A stretch of DNA of 64,000 nt from Pedobacter psychroterrae (GTDB taxonomy: Bacteria; Bacteroidota; Bacteroidia; Sphingobacteriales; Sphingobacteriaceae). Position numbers and translations under genes: made by a program. Positions 35,839 to 44,927 of this stretch are shown here, in pieces; position 1 is the stretch's first letter, and each line of letters opens with the position of its first letter. The stretch lies in the NCBI RefSeq assembly GCF_004331695.1, contig NZ_SJSL01000009.1, positions 98,014-162,013 of the forward strand, read 5' to 3'. Below the pieces are notes generated by a model. It searched no databases. It worked only from the letters and a program-made list of their open reading frames with translations, and was not told where the DNA came from.

Positions 35839-36864
35839 CTCCTCAGCTTCCAATTTAAAATATTCTTTTAACAGGGTTATCTGATTGATTGCCCTGTTGA
35901 AATTCTGGCCATCATATTTCTGTCCGTAATACACATCATTTTGAAGATAATCAGTTAAGAAACGGATCGCCTGCATGTAAATAATGAATTTACCAGCATA
36001 GTTGAAATACTGTTTTTCAGTATCCGTTAATACACCTTTCATTTCTTGCATATATCCTTCATGAATGGCATCAAAAAAATTCTTTCTGATCCTGATTTTG
36101 GACAGGTCATTTTCTTCTTCACTTGCCTCTGCCAGGTAGGTTCTCATCATATCACCTACATCACTTATAAAATAACCAGGCATTACGGTATCAAGATCGA
36201 TAACGCAAAGGCCATTTTTCTTTTCATCAAACAGCACATTGTTAATCTTCGTATCATGATGAATAACCCGCAACGGCATTTCTTTGTTGTCTACAAGCTT
36301 GCGATAGGTATCTACAATAGCTTTATGCGCATTGATAAAATCGATACTTTCCCCTGACTTTTCCAGTCTTTCGCCCGAAGCATTCAGACATGCGGTTACA
36401 AATTGTTCATACCTTAACGAAAGGTTATGAAAATCAGGAATAGTAATAGATAATTGTTCCGCATCAAAACCGTCCAGAATTTTGGAAAATTTACCAAACT
36501 GCCTGGCAGCTTCATAAGCTTCCGCTTCATTCGTTAGAGAATTTACAGAGGCAGAACCTTCAATGAAAGGGAATAACCTGTAATATCCAGAAGGTGTATC
36601 TAAAAGTGATTGCCCGTTTAATGCTTTAACCGGAGAAACAAACAGGTAATCGGGATAATTTTTATCAAGAAAATTTTTGATTAATGAAAGATTCTTATCA
36701 ATACCTTCAGGTGTTTTAAATACCTGATTATTTACCTTTTGAAGGATATAGTTTTTTTTGTTTGCGTTTACTTTCCATGTATGGTTGATTAAACCATCAC
36801 CAAACAACTTAAACGTTGTTTCACTTGAATCCAGACCGTAAAGTGGTAAAATATTTTCGAGCAT
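35833..36864 (-). CDS. Aminoglycoside-phosphotransferase-fold sugar kinase (NahK-like)
   Basis: 343 residues. FGDGLINHTWKV is the nucleotide-binding loop, VIHHDTKINNVLFD (~res 209) the Brenner-type catalytic loop, and VIDLDTVMPGYF (~230) the metal-binding Asp. The last two motifs resemble N-acetylhexosamine 1-kinase, so phosphorylation of a hexosamine or hexose at C1 is plausible. A LacI-type site lies just upstream and a LacI gene follows it, so it is probably sugar induced. Confidence 0.8.
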   Translation of the reverse strand: MLENILPLYGLDSSETTFKLFGDGLINHTWKVNANKKNYILQKVNNQVFKTPEGIDKNLSLIKNFLDKNYPDYLFVSPVKALNGQSLLDTPSGYYRLFPFIEGSASVNSLTNEAEAYEAARQFGKFSKILDGFDAEQLSITIPDFHNLSLRYEQFVTACLNASGERLEKSGESIDFINAHKAIVDTYRKLVDNKEMPLRVIHHDTKINNVLFDEKKNGLCVIDLDTVMPGYFISDVGDMMRTYLAEASEEENDLSKIRIRKNFFDAIHEGYMQEMKGVLTDTEKQYFNYAGKFIIYMQAIRFLTDYLQNDVYYGQKYDGQNFNRAINQITLLKEYFKLEAEEL

Positions 36865-36925
36865 GATTGTGATAAAAATTTGATGTCAGATTCAAACCTA
36901 ACAAATTCAATTTTTAAACCATCAT

Positions 36926-36937
36926 GCAAACGGTTGC
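36926..36937. promoter_or_regulatory. LacI-type operator candidate before the sugar kinase
   Basis: GCAAACGGTTGC is a near-perfect dyad of the LacI/GalR kind, located 62 bp before the kinase start and between that gene and the LacI gene that precedes it. Confidence 0.55.
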
Positions 36938-36943
36938 GCAAAA

Positions 36944-37963
36944 TTACTTAGAATCGCTGATGATTAATTCTGATGCTACTACGACATTAAAATAAGCGTG
37001 TTCAGCGCCTAGCTCATTCTTTGGCCTGTTGATCAGATCAATCAAGATATCAGCAGCTTTTTTACCCTGTTTATGCGGGAATTGCTCTACAGATGCGATT
37101 GGTGAGTAGTCCATATATTTTATGATTGGAAGATTTGCGTAGCTTACAAAATCAATTCCATTTAATCCGACAGATTTCGTATGTCTCATCGCAAATAATG
37201 CCACATAATCATTAAAAGTCACTATTGCTGTAGGTTTTCTGCGATGATTGATCAACGTATCCATTGCTTCAATTGTTCCTGATTCAGAAAGATCACAGCT
37301 TACGATAAGCGAGGGATCAAATTTTAAACGATTGGAGATCATCGCTTTGACATAACCTTCCTTTCGTTCATTACTGGCTACCAAGGTATTTGGCCCATTG
37401 ATCATGCCGATAACACGGTGCCCCTTTTTTAACAGGAAACTTACCGCATCATAGGTTCCTGATTCTAAATTGGAAGCTACATAATGAATGTTTTTTATGG
37501 GAGGTATCCGGTCAAAGAACACGACCGGGATGTTTAATTTTTTAAAGATCTCAAAATGTTCGTAAGTACTGGTAGTTTTTGAAACAGACACGAGCAGGCC
37601 ATCTACACGCTGCATCTTCATTTTTTCAACAAGAAGTTTTTCGCGCTCTGCGTCATCATGTGACTGAGCGAGTAGTACGGTATAATTCCTTTTATAAGCC
37701 ACGTCTTCAATGCCACTGATAGCTGCCGAAAAAAATGACTCAGATAGTTCAGGTAGGATAACACCAATAACAAATGATTTGCCATGTAAGAATTGAATTG
37801 CTTTTTGATTAGGCTCATAATTGAGTTCTGATGCTAATTTCTTAACTCGGATCTTTGTGGTTAAACCTATGCTGGGATGGTCATTTAATGCCCTGGATAC
37901 GGTCGAAACCGAGATCTTGAGCAATTTGGCAATCTCTTTTATTGTTGTTGGTTTATCAGACAT
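36944..37963 (-). CDS. LacI-family transcriptional regulator
   Basis: 339 residues. Residues ~5-55 form the HTH (TIKEIAKLLKISVSTVSRALNDHPSIG) with the hinge-helix sequence that follows. Residues ~60-335 form a periplasmic-binding-protein-like sensor. The ATG at 37963 is chosen because an upstream in-frame extension (to 37996) would add residues before the HTH. It is divergent from the GH109-like gene with a CAAACGTTTG site between them, and a related site precedes the kinase downstream. Likely ligand is a sugar or sugar phosphate from those enzymes. Confidence 0.88.
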   Translation of the reverse strand: MSDKPTTIKEIAKLLKISVSTVSRALNDHPSIGLTTKIRVKKLASELNYEPNQKAIQFLHGKSFVIGVILPELSESFFSAAISGIEDVAYKRNYTVLLAQSHDDAEREKLLVEKMKMQRVDGLLVSVSKTTSTYEHFEIFKKLNIPVVFFDRIPPIKNIHYVASNLESGTYDAVSFLLKKGHRVIGMINGPNTLVASNERKEGYVKAMISNRLKFDPSLIVSCDLSESGTIEAMDTLINHRRKPTAIVTFNDYVALFAMRHTKSVGLNGIDFVSYANLPIIKYMDYSPIASVEQFPHKQGKKAADILIDLINRPKNELGAEHAYFNVVVASELIISDSK

Positions 37964-38058
37964 TATATTCAAACTTAGACAAAACTGCGTAAGCATTCAA
38001 TAACATTTTGAAAAAAAGTACATTTATTGTTAAGAAAGCAATTTAAGCTGTCTTTAAA

Positions 38059-38068
38059 CAAACGTTTG
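38059..38068. promoter_or_regulatory. Perfect LacI-type operator in the divergent promoter region
   Basis: CAAACGTTTG is a perfect 10-bp palindrome centred on CG, lying between the divergent lacI (start 37963) and GH109-like gene (start 38195). It could repress both. Confidence 0.6.
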
Positions 38069-38194
38069 CGTGTATATTTCAAAGTTTTGTAGTATCAGTT
38101 TCTTCAATAGTATATACCTTGCAGTAAGTTTTTCAATATCCTTTAAATTTAATAAATACCCTTGAAATTTATAGCAGCATAAATTCAATTAACT

Positions 38195-39547
38195 ATGGAC
38201 AGAAGACAATTTGTTAGAAACTCAGGTATTGCCGCAGCGGCAGCTACTATTTTACCTGAAAACTCTGTATTTGCCAGCTCAAGAGCAGATAAGGTTAAGA
38301 TAGCAATAATAGGTGTAGGATTGCGTGGGCAAAACCACCTGGAACTATTATTGAAAAGAGAAGACGTAGACCTGGTGGCAATATGTGATGTAGAACCAAG
38401 AATGTTAGACACTGCAAAAGCTATGATAGCAAAAAGTGGAAAACGAATGCCTAAAATTTTTACTGGTGATGACAATGCCTGGAAAAAAATGCTGGAATTA
38501 AAGGAACTGCAGTCCGTGTTAATAGCAACTCCATGGGAATGGCATAAAGAAATGATCATCAAATCTATGGAGGCCGGAATCAAATATCTGGCTACAGAGG
38601 TTATGCTGGGCATCACACTCCAGGATCACTGGGATGTAGTGCAGGCAGCGGAAAAGAACAATGCTCATGTAATGATGCTTGAAAATGTATGTTATCGAAG
38701 AGATGTGCTGGCAGCATTAAATATGGTTAGACAAGGTCTGTTTGGAGAGATACTTCATTTACAGGGTGGTTACCAGCATGATCTTAGAGAAGTAAAATTC
38801 AACGATGGTATAAAACCTTATGGTGGTGGTGTAGAGTTTAATGAAAAGGGATTCTCTGAAGCAAAGTGGAGGACCAATCATTCTGTACACCGTAACGGTG
38901 ATTTATACCCTACCCATGGAATTGGGCCAGTAGCCAATTATATTGATATTAACAGAGGAAATAGATTTCTGAAATTAAATTCTTTTGCAACCAAATCAAG
39001 AGGCCTGCACAATTATATCGTTGCAAAAGGAGGAGAAAACCATCCAAATGCTAAAGTAAATTTCCGTTTGGGCGACATTGTAACTACTACAATTGATTGT
39101 GCTAACGGCGAAACTATCATTTTACAGCATGATACCAATTTACCAAGACCTTATTCTTTAGGCTTTAGGGTCCAGGGAACAAAAGGACTTTGGATGGATG
39201 TTAATAAGAGCATTTATGTGGAGGGTGTGAGTAAACCACATGAATGGGATCCTGCAAAGGAATGGCTGGATAAATACGACCATCCGTTATGGAAAAAATA
39301 TGGTAATGATGCGCAGGGTGCAGGACATGGCGGGATGGATTTTTTTGTTTTGCACGCGTTTATCGAATCAATCAAACGTAATACAACTACACCTTTGGAT
39401 GTTTATGATGCGGCAGCCTGGAGCGCCATTACACCCTTAAGTGAGCAGTCTATCGAAATGGGAAATGAAACTGTTGATTTTCCAGACTTCACCAGTGGGA
39501 AATGGATGAACAGAAAACCCATCTTTGCGCTTAATGATGAATACTAA
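38195..39547 (+). CDS. GH109-like Gfo/Idh/MocA oxidoreductase (NAD-dependent glycosidase)
   Basis: 450 residues. An MDRRQFVRNSGIAAAAATILP leader resembles a Tat signal. The Rossmann domain (IAIIGVGLRGQNHLELLL) and the stretch EVMLGITLQDHWDVV...ENVCYRRDVLAALNMVRQG are typical of GH109 enzymes, which cleave alpha-N-acetylgalactosaminides through transient C3 oxidation with bound NAD. GGYQHDLR is also a GH109 mark. With the GMC dehydrogenase nearby, oxidation at C3 appears twice in this region. The exact glycoside is not determined. Confidence 0.8.
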   Translation: MDRRQFVRNSGIAAAAATILPENSVFASSRADKVKIAIIGVGLRGQNHLELLLKREDVDLVAICDVEPRMLDTAKAMIAKSGKRMPKIFTGDDNAWKKMLELKELQSVLIATPWEWHKEMIIKSMEAGIKYLATEVMLGITLQDHWDVVQAAEKNNAHVMMLENVCYRRDVLAALNMVRQGLFGEILHLQGGYQHDLREVKFNDGIKPYGGGVEFNEKGFSEAKWRTNHSVHRNGDLYPTHGIGPVANYIDINRGNRFLKLNSFATKSRGLHNYIVAKGGENHPNAKVNFRLGDIVTTTIDCANGETIILQHDTNLPRPYSLGFRVQGTKGLWMDVNKSIYVEGVSKPHEWDPAKEWLDKYDHPLWKKYGNDAQGAGHGGMDFFVLHAFIESIKRNTTTPLDVYDAAAWSAITPLSEQSIEMGNETVDFPDFTSGKWMNRKPIFALNDEY

Positions 39548-39735
39548 TGAATTAGCTGATTAAGTCACCATCTGAAAACCATCATTTATCTGGGGTATAC
39601 AATATAAAAATTAATAATAAAACAACGGATTCAATAAATAATCTCAAAATATTGTAATAATATCGTAATATTTTATTTAATAATTCTTAAATTTATTTCA
39701 GCCAAAATTGGTAAAAGTTATTAAGATAATTGACT

Positions 39736-40071
39736 ATGAAAACACTAGGGGAGAAATTTAGGATTTTGCGTCAGAAAAAAGGCGTTAATCAGAAGGCAAT
39801 GGCAGATTTATTAGAAATATCCATTCCAGCTTATTCTAAACTTGAAACAAGTATTACTGATCCTAATTTCAGCAGGATTAATCAGATAGCAGACGTTCAT
39901 CAATTAACTTTAAGAGAACTTCTTGATATTGGAGAAGAAGGTGTGAATGAAGAAACCCAATTAATAGAGCAGTTAAAAGAAAAAATAAGTGAACTTGAAA
40001 GTACAGTAATCAGACTTCAAAGCAAGCTCATTGACCTTTACGATAAAGAAGATGAAAGAAGCAAAACTTAG
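39736..40071 (+). CDS. Small XRE-family DNA-binding protein with C-terminal coiled coil
   Basis: 111 residues. Residues 1-60 form an HTH_3 fold (LGEKFRILRQKKGVNQKAMADLLEISIPAYSKLETSITDPNFSRI). Residues ~75-108 form a coiled coil (EETQLIEQLKEKISELESTVIRLQSKLIDLYDKED). The ATG at 39736 is preferred over a TTG at 39730. The leader is a very AT-rich stretch, 39548-39735. It ends in a 4-bp overlap with the convergent eda gene. The target is unknown. Confidence 0.8.
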   Translation: MKTLGEKFRILRQKKGVNQKAMADLLEISIPAYSKLETSITDPNFSRINQIADVHQLTLRELLDIGEEGVNEETQLIEQLKEKISELESTVIRLQSKLIDLYDKEDERSKT

Positions 40072-40721
40072 CTTCTGTTTATTAGCTTAAAAAGTAGTTC
40101 GCATCTTTCTGTAAGCCATTGGTAGTCAGTGGAATCGTTGGGATTTTGAAAAAGTTTCGACCCAAAACCTAAGGCAGTGACCCCTGCATTTAGCCAGTTA
40201 TCTATATTTTCCCTGTTTACATCTACTCCACCAGTGGGCATAAATTTCAAATTTGGAAATAATGGTTTGATAGCTTTTAAAAAGCCTGGGCCCAATGTAT
40301 CTCCTGGAAAGAGTTTAACCAATGGGGCACCTAACTCTTCTGCAAAGTTTATTTCCGTAGGAGTCATGCATCCTGGAATCCATAGCAAGTTATTTTCTGA
40401 AGTAATCCTTGCCAGATCCTCCCTTACAATTGGACTTACAATAAAATCTGCTCCTATTTTTATATACTGAGCTGCTTGTTCAGTTGTTTTTATTGTGCCT
40501 ATTCCCAGTTTAAGTTCCGGGAAATGCTCATTTCTATAATTCAATAATGTTTTAAAGTTCTCTACTGCAGCAGGACCTCTGTTAGTAAATTCAAATACCC
40601 TTATTCCACCTGCATAACAGGCAGCCAGAACTGCTAAGCAGGTATCGGGATTTTCATCATAATAAACGGGGATAACAGGGTAATTCTTTATAAATTCCAG
40701 CGTAGATTCAATTGTTTTCAT
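40068..40721 (-). CDS. eda: 2-keto-3-deoxy-6-phosphogluconate aldolase
   Basis: 217 residues of the KDPG/KHG aldolase family. FEFTNRGPAAVENF contains the catalytic Glu, GIGTIKT follows, and PLVKLFPGDTLGPGF contains the Schiff-base Lys. It splits KDPG into pyruvate and glyceraldehyde 3-phosphate, completing the galacturonate route begun by uxaB. It lies 27 bp downstream of kdgK and is co-transcribed with it. Confidence 0.92.
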   Translation of the reverse strand: MKTIESTLEFIKNYPVIPVYYDENPDTCLAVLAACYAGGIRVFEFTNRGPAAVENFKTLLNYRNEHFPELKLGIGTIKTTEQAAQYIKIGADFIVSPIVREDLARITSENNLLWIPGCMTPTEINFAEELGAPLVKLFPGDTLGPGFLKAIKPLFPNLKFMPTGGVDVNRENIDNWLNAGVTALGFGSKLFQNPNDSTDYQWLTERCELLFKLINRS

Positions 40722-40748
40722 CAATATGTTATTTATTATTAGTTATAA

Positions 40749-41744
40749 TTAAACGGACCCATCACCAAAGTCGCCCTTTACAAAAAGTTTTTGATAACCC
40801 GATTTTGTTGCCCTCTCAATCACATTTTGAGCATTCTCCTGATTGGCAAGACCGAATATAAGACCAGCCATAAAAGCATCACCACTACCTATTCTGTCTA
40901 CAACTGCATTGGTTTCATATATTTTAGAGATATAATTTCCATCAAGAGTATGGTAAGTACCGTAGAACAAATTGTGTTTAGGATTATCCATAAAGCGGAA
41001 AGTATTGGCTACGTGCCGGCAATTCGGAAACAATTTGAAGATCTCCTGTGCAGAAGTTTCAGCATGTAACCTGTATTCTTCTGGAATGATATCGCGGTTT
41101 AAATTTTCTTCTACATGGGTTCCCAGCATCTTATTGGCCGCCCAGATATTACCCATGATAACATCGCAATACTGCACCAATTCAGGCATTACTTCAATCG
41201 GCTCTTTCCCATAGTCCCATAATCTGTTTCTGTAGTTTAAATCTACTGATATCTTTAGTCCATTTTTTTTTGCGGCGACCAATACTTCTTTGCAAACAAT
41301 AGCCGTATTTTCATTCAGGGCAGGGGTAAGGGCAGTCCAATGAAACCATGTATGGCCTTTCATTATACAATCCCAATCTATTGTCCCGGGTCTGATCATG
41401 CTAAAAGATGAGAATTTCCGGTCATAAACCACCTGACCACTTGTGAGTCCGTTTGCTGACAATAAAAAATATAACCCAAGCCGATCTCCCTGCAAAGCGG
41501 TTTTAGAAGTGTCAGCTCCCAGTTCATTTAAGGTATTCAATGCACTTTTTGTCAGGGCATTATCAGGCGCACAGGTAACATAACTGCATGGCAGTTTCCA
41601 CTGGCCTAATGAAGCCGCCACATTGGCTTCAGAACCACCTGGGAAGAGCGAAACTGTATGGTTTTTAGAAATGAATTGATCTTCTGAAGAACTGAACCTA
41701 AGCAATAGTTCACCAAATATCAATATGTTTTCTTTATTCTGCAT
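40749..41744 (-). CDS. kdgK: 2-keto-3-deoxygluconate kinase (PfkB family)
   Basis: 331 residues with both PfkB signatures: FPGGSEANVAASLGQW near residue 30 and the C-terminal DRIGSGDAFMAGLIFGL with the catalytic Asp. It phosphorylates 2-keto-3-deoxygluconate to KDPG, the substrate of the adjacent eda product. A LacI-type site lies 74 bp before its start. Confidence 0.88.
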   Translation of the reverse strand: MQNKENILIFGELLLRFSSSEDQFISKNHTVSLFPGGSEANVAASLGQWKLPCSYVTCAPDNALTKSALNTLNELGADTSKTALQGDRLGLYFLLSANGLTSGQVVYDRKFSSFSMIRPGTIDWDCIMKGHTWFHWTALTPALNENTAIVCKEVLVAAKKNGLKISVDLNYRNRLWDYGKEPIEVMPELVQYCDVIMGNIWAANKMLGTHVEENLNRDIIPEEYRLHAETSAQEIFKLFPNCRHVANTFRFMDNPKHNLFYGTYHTLDGNYISKIYETNAVVDRIGSGDAFMAGLIFGLANQENAQNVIERATKSGYQKLFVKGDFGDGSV

Positions 41745-41817
41745 GGTTTAATAGTATCTGTATGCAATTATACAAGTTAAACCAGTAAATTCAATGTCAG
41801 TATGTATATATATAAAC

Positions 41818-41827
41818 GCAAACGTTT
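41818..41827. promoter_or_regulatory. LacI-type operator candidate before kdgK-eda
   Basis: GCAAACGTTT lies in the gap between the LacI gene and kdgK and touches the LacI stop codon. It shares the CAAACGTTT core with the site at 38059-38068. Confidence 0.55.
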
Positions 41828-42870
41828 TAGTTTACAGTTTTGAAATCACTGGACGACCTTGCTTTGATATTGGTTTCCAGCATGATTGTCTCAAATTCAG
41901 GTGCATGGTTTTTTCGTTCTATTAATGAGATTAGTTTTTGTGCAGCCAACTGTCCAATTTCAAAAGCGGGCTGGTGAACAGTACTTAATGAGGGACTGAA
42001 TGCTTCAGCAAGATCTGTATTGGTAAATCCGATCAGTGCAATGTCGCCGGGAATGCTAAAACCGAGTTTATTCAATAAAACCAGACATTTAGTGCTGATC
42101 TGGTCGGCTGCTGTAAAGATCGCATCTGGTTTATTTTCTAAAGTCATATAATACTTAATAGATTCCTCCAGATCTGCATTGAGCTTTTGCGTATCTGAAT
42201 AATCACATGAGCGCAACAGTTCAGGCCTGAAAGGGATATTGCTGTCAGCCAGCGCCTGCTTGTAGCCATTTACACGTTCTGTAGCAATACTTAAAATCGT
42301 ATTGGTGTTCAAATGGGCAATATTTTTATAACCATTTTTAATCAAATGTATAGTAGCATCATATGCACCTTTAAAATTGTCAGCACCCACTTTGTGGGTT
42401 TCTATCTGGTCACTTAATCTGTCAAATAATACAACAGGTAAACCGGAATCCTGCAACGATTGCAAATAACTAAAATCAACTGTCTCACACGCAGGTGAGA
42501 TCAATATTCCATCTACCCCACCGGCATATAGTAATTCAATGCAGGCAGTTTCCTGTATTGGCGATTCCTTACTCTGCATAATGATGATCTGATAAGACTT
42601 ATCAGTGCTGAACTTATCAATTCCGTCAAGCATTTGGGCAATTACGTTGTTGTCCAGCGAACACACAACCACTCCAATAGACCTGCTTTTGCCTTCTTTA
42701 AGTCCTTTTGCAAGGCGATTAGGCGAGTAATGTTGTTTCTGAGCATATTCCAACACCATTTTCTTGGTGTCTATGCTAATCTCATGACTGTCGTTTAACG
42801 ATTTAGAAATAGTAGAAATAGATAAATTGAGCGCTTTAGCAATGTCTTTTAAAGTAAGGCTGTTGTTCAT
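41827..42870 (-). CDS. LacI-family regulator of kdgK-eda
   Basis: 347 residues. HTH at ~5-50 (TLKDIAKALNLSISTISKSLNDSHEISIDTK), sensor domain to the end with the usual blocks (GVDGILISPA, GLPVVLFDRL, GYKNIAHLN). It is the first gene of a leftward run lacI-kdgK-eda with an 82-bp gap before kdgK that holds the operator. By position it controls the KDG pathway; the inducer is probably KDG or a uronate. Confidence 0.88.
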   Translation of the reverse strand: MNNSLTLKDIAKALNLSISTISKSLNDSHEISIDTKKMVLEYAQKQHYSPNRLAKGLKEGKSRSIGVVVCSLDNNVIAQMLDGIDKFSTDKSYQIIIMQSKESPIQETACIELLYAGGVDGILISPACETVDFSYLQSLQDSGLPVVLFDRLSDQIETHKVGADNFKGAYDATIHLIKNGYKNIAHLNTNTILSIATERVNGYKQALADSNIPFRPELLRSCDYSDTQKLNADLEESIKYYMTLENKPDAIFTAADQISTKCLVLLNKLGFSIPGDIALIGFTNTDLAEAFSPSLSTVHQPAFEIGQLAAQKLISLIERKNHAPEFETIMLETNIKARSSSDFKTVN

Positions 42871-42981
42871 AGCTTGTATCTATTTGGTAATGGCAACATA
42901 CAATTATATGGCTAATAGGGTAAATGTAGGGCTTTTTTAAGTATTTGACAAATAAATGATAGAGTTCTTGTGAACTCTATC

Positions 42982-42989
42982 TACATTTG
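42982..42989 (+). promoter_or_regulatory. Candidate -7 box of the TetR gene
   Basis: TACATTTG fits TAnnTTTG and lies directly before the operator at 42991, so the transcription start would fall inside the operator. Confidence 0.45.
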
Positions 42990-42990
42990 C

Positions 42991-43003
42991 TTAACAGTGT
43001 TAA
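42991..43003. promoter_or_regulatory. TetR operator copy 1
   Basis: TTAACAGTGTTAA is a 6-bp perfect dyad around one base. Its reverse complement is identical to the two copies before the efflux operon. A separate inverted repeat (AGAGTTC/GAACTCT, 42961-42978) lies just upstream. Confidence 0.8.
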
Positions 43004-43029
43004 ATTATTTATTAACTGTAAGGGAAGTC

Positions 43030-43629
43030 ATGGGAAGTAAAGAACGTATAGCTAGGGTAAAAGAAGAAACGAGATTGAATATTCTTGATGCCGCTCTGGA
43101 TATAGTGAAAGAGGAGGGCTGGAATTCTTTAAGTATGCGTAAGATAGCCGAAAAGATTGAATATACTGCCCCGATCATTTATGAATATTTCGCCAATAAG
43201 GAAGGTATTTTATTAGAACTAACCAGAAAAGGATATATTATTTTAGCTGGTGAAGTAAGAGCTGCTCTTAAAAAGCATAATGATGCGGCTGAGCAGTTGG
43301 AAGCTATGTGGATTGCTTATTGGAATTTTGCATTTAAGTACAAAGAATTATATCAGCTTATGTATGGCGTAGATATGAATTGTTGTGAATTAAAAAAGTC
43401 CATGCCTGAATCAGCGCTGGTTGATGACCTTATCTATGAGGTAATAGAGAAATTAATTGTAGTTGAAAACCGTTCTGAAGATTTTGTATGCAGAAAGTAT
43501 TATACCTTTTGGTCAATCATACACGGACTAATTTCTATCAATCTTGTGAATAAAGGAAGAAATGAAGAAATGAATCAGCGAATTCTAAAGGATGCCATAA
43601 AAGGAATCATTAAATATATAAATGATTAA
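43030..43629 (+). CDS. TetR-family repressor of the adjacent RND efflux operon
   Basis: 199 residues. The N-terminal HTH (ILDAALDIVKEEGWNSLSMRKIAEKIEYTAPIIYEYFANKEGILLEL) is typical TetR. The C-terminal ~140 residues are the ligand-binding helices (EAMWIAYWNFAFKYKELYQLMYGV). The ATG at 43030 is chosen because it has an AAGGGA before it and lies beyond the operator; an upstream in-frame GTG at 42970 would place the operator in the coding region. Confidence 0.9.
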   Translation: MGSKERIARVKEETRLNILDAALDIVKEEGWNSLSMRKIAEKIEYTAPIIYEYFANKEGILLELTRKGYIILAGEVRAALKKHNDAAEQLEAMWIAYWNFAFKYKELYQLMYGVDMNCCELKKSMPESALVDDLIYEVIEKLIVVENRSEDFVCRKYYTFWSIIHGLISINLVNKGRNEEMNQRILKDAIKGIIKYIND

Positions 43630-43670
43630 GTAATGCCAATGCCCAGGATTCTTATTTTTTTAAAATCTAC

Positions 43671-43683
43671 TTAACACTGTTAA
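43671..43683. promoter_or_regulatory. TetR operator copy 2
   Basis: TTAACACTGTTAA followed by ATAATTTA lies 100 nt before the membrane fusion protein gene. The flanking bases match copies 1 and 3 (CTTAACA-S-TGTTAAA then an AT-rich ATTTA). Confidence 0.8.
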
Positions 43684-43753
43684 ATAATTTAAATAGGTTA
43701 TTAACTAACTAAAACTATTACAATGAAAATTATTGCCCCTCACACTCAATTAC

Positions 43754-43766
43754 TTAACACTGTTAA
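43754..43766. promoter_or_regulatory. TetR operator copy 3
   Basis: TTAACACTGTTAA is identical to copy 2 and ends 16 nt before the ATG at 43783, so it blocks the leader. Its place decides the start codon: an in-frame ATG at 43723 would put the operator within the gene. Confidence 0.8.
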
Positions 43767-43782
43767 ACAATTTAATAACGTT

Positions 43783-44919
43783 ATGAAAGCAACAATCTTT
43801 ACCCTTATAGCTGTATTACTATATAGCTGTTCAAATGAAAAACTTCAAATCTCGGCTCCTGTAGTGCCATCATTACCCGTTATATCGGTCAATAAAAGTA
43901 CAGAAACTACTTATCTTGAATATCCTGCGGCTATTCAAGGTACTGTTGATTTGGAGATTCGCCCTCAGGTTGGAGGATATCTTGATAAAGTCCTGGTAAA
44001 TGAAGGTCAGCTGGTAACTGCCGGTCAGCCATTATTCAAAATCAATGAACTTCCTTTTCGCGAAGCATTAAATAATGCAAAAGCGAATTTAAGGGCTGCA
44101 GAAGCTTCGGTATTAAATGCAAAGCTGGAAATTGACAAGCTGGTTCCGCTAGTGCAAAACAACGTAATTTCAGATATTCAGTTAAAAACAGCCAGAACAA
44201 GCCATTCAATCGCGCTTGCAAATGTCGCACAATCCAAAGCAGGAGTTGCTACGGCACAGATCAACGTTGGTTATACTGTTATTAAAGCTCCGGTGAACGG
44301 TTATGTAGGCCGTTTGCCAAAAAAACAAGGCAGCCTGGTTTCACCCGCTGATCCGACACCTTTAACGCAGCTTTCCGATGTACATGAAGTGCATGTTTAT
44401 TTCTCATTGGGAGAAACTGATTTTATCAATTTTAATGCAAAATATCCCTCTTCTACCACTGCTGCCAAGCTAAAGCAATTGCCGCCCGTGTCCCTTATCC
44501 TGTCTGATAATACGGTTTATGCACAAAAAGGGAAGATTGATATGATTGACGGGCAGTTTGACAAAAACACAGGTTCGATCACACTGAGGGCCAGTTTTAT
44601 AAATGCTTCAGGACTATTAAGGTCTGGTAATACGGGCAAGGTTAGATTAAGTATGCAGCATGAAGATGCCATTCTGGTGCCTCAATCTGCCACGATAGAA
44701 ATCCAGGATAAAATATTTCTATATACCGTAGACAAAAATAATAAAGTAGCAAAACAACCAATTATAGTTCTTGGTACAAGCGGTACGAACTATCTGATTA
44801 AAGAAGGATTAAAATCAGGCGACAGAATTGTATCCAAAGGATTTGAAAATTTAAAGGATGGCGATGCCATCCAGCCAGAAGTTTTGAAAGAAGAAACTTT
44901 AAAAGTAGCAGCTAATTAA
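43783..44919 (+). CDS. RND efflux membrane fusion lipoprotein
   Basis: 378 residues. The signal peptide ends in a lipobox-like LLYSC near residue 14. Family blocks are IRPQVGGYLDKVLVNEGQLVTAGQPLFKI (lipoyl half), a hairpin with coiled-coil helices, YTVIKAPVNGYVGRLP and GLKSGDRIVSKGFENLKDG. It links the inner-membrane pump to the outer-membrane factor encoded downstream. Confidence 0.92.
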   Translation: MKATIFTLIAVLLYSCSNEKLQISAPVVPSLPVISVNKSTETTYLEYPAAIQGTVDLEIRPQVGGYLDKVLVNEGQLVTAGQPLFKINELPFREALNNAKANLRAAEASVLNAKLEIDKLVPLVQNNVISDIQLKTARTSHSIALANVAQSKAGVATAQINVGYTVIKAPVNGYVGRLPKKQGSLVSPADPTPLTQLSDVHEVHVYFSLGETDFINFNAKYPSSTTAAKLKQLPPVSLILSDNTVYAQKGKIDMIDGQFDKNTGSITLRASFINASGLLRSGNTGKVRLSMQHEDAILVPQSATIEIQDKIFLYTVDKNNKVAKQPIIVLGTSGTNYLIKEGLKSGDRIVSKGFENLKDGDAIQPEVLKEETLKVAAN

Positions 44920-44927
44920 TAAAGACC

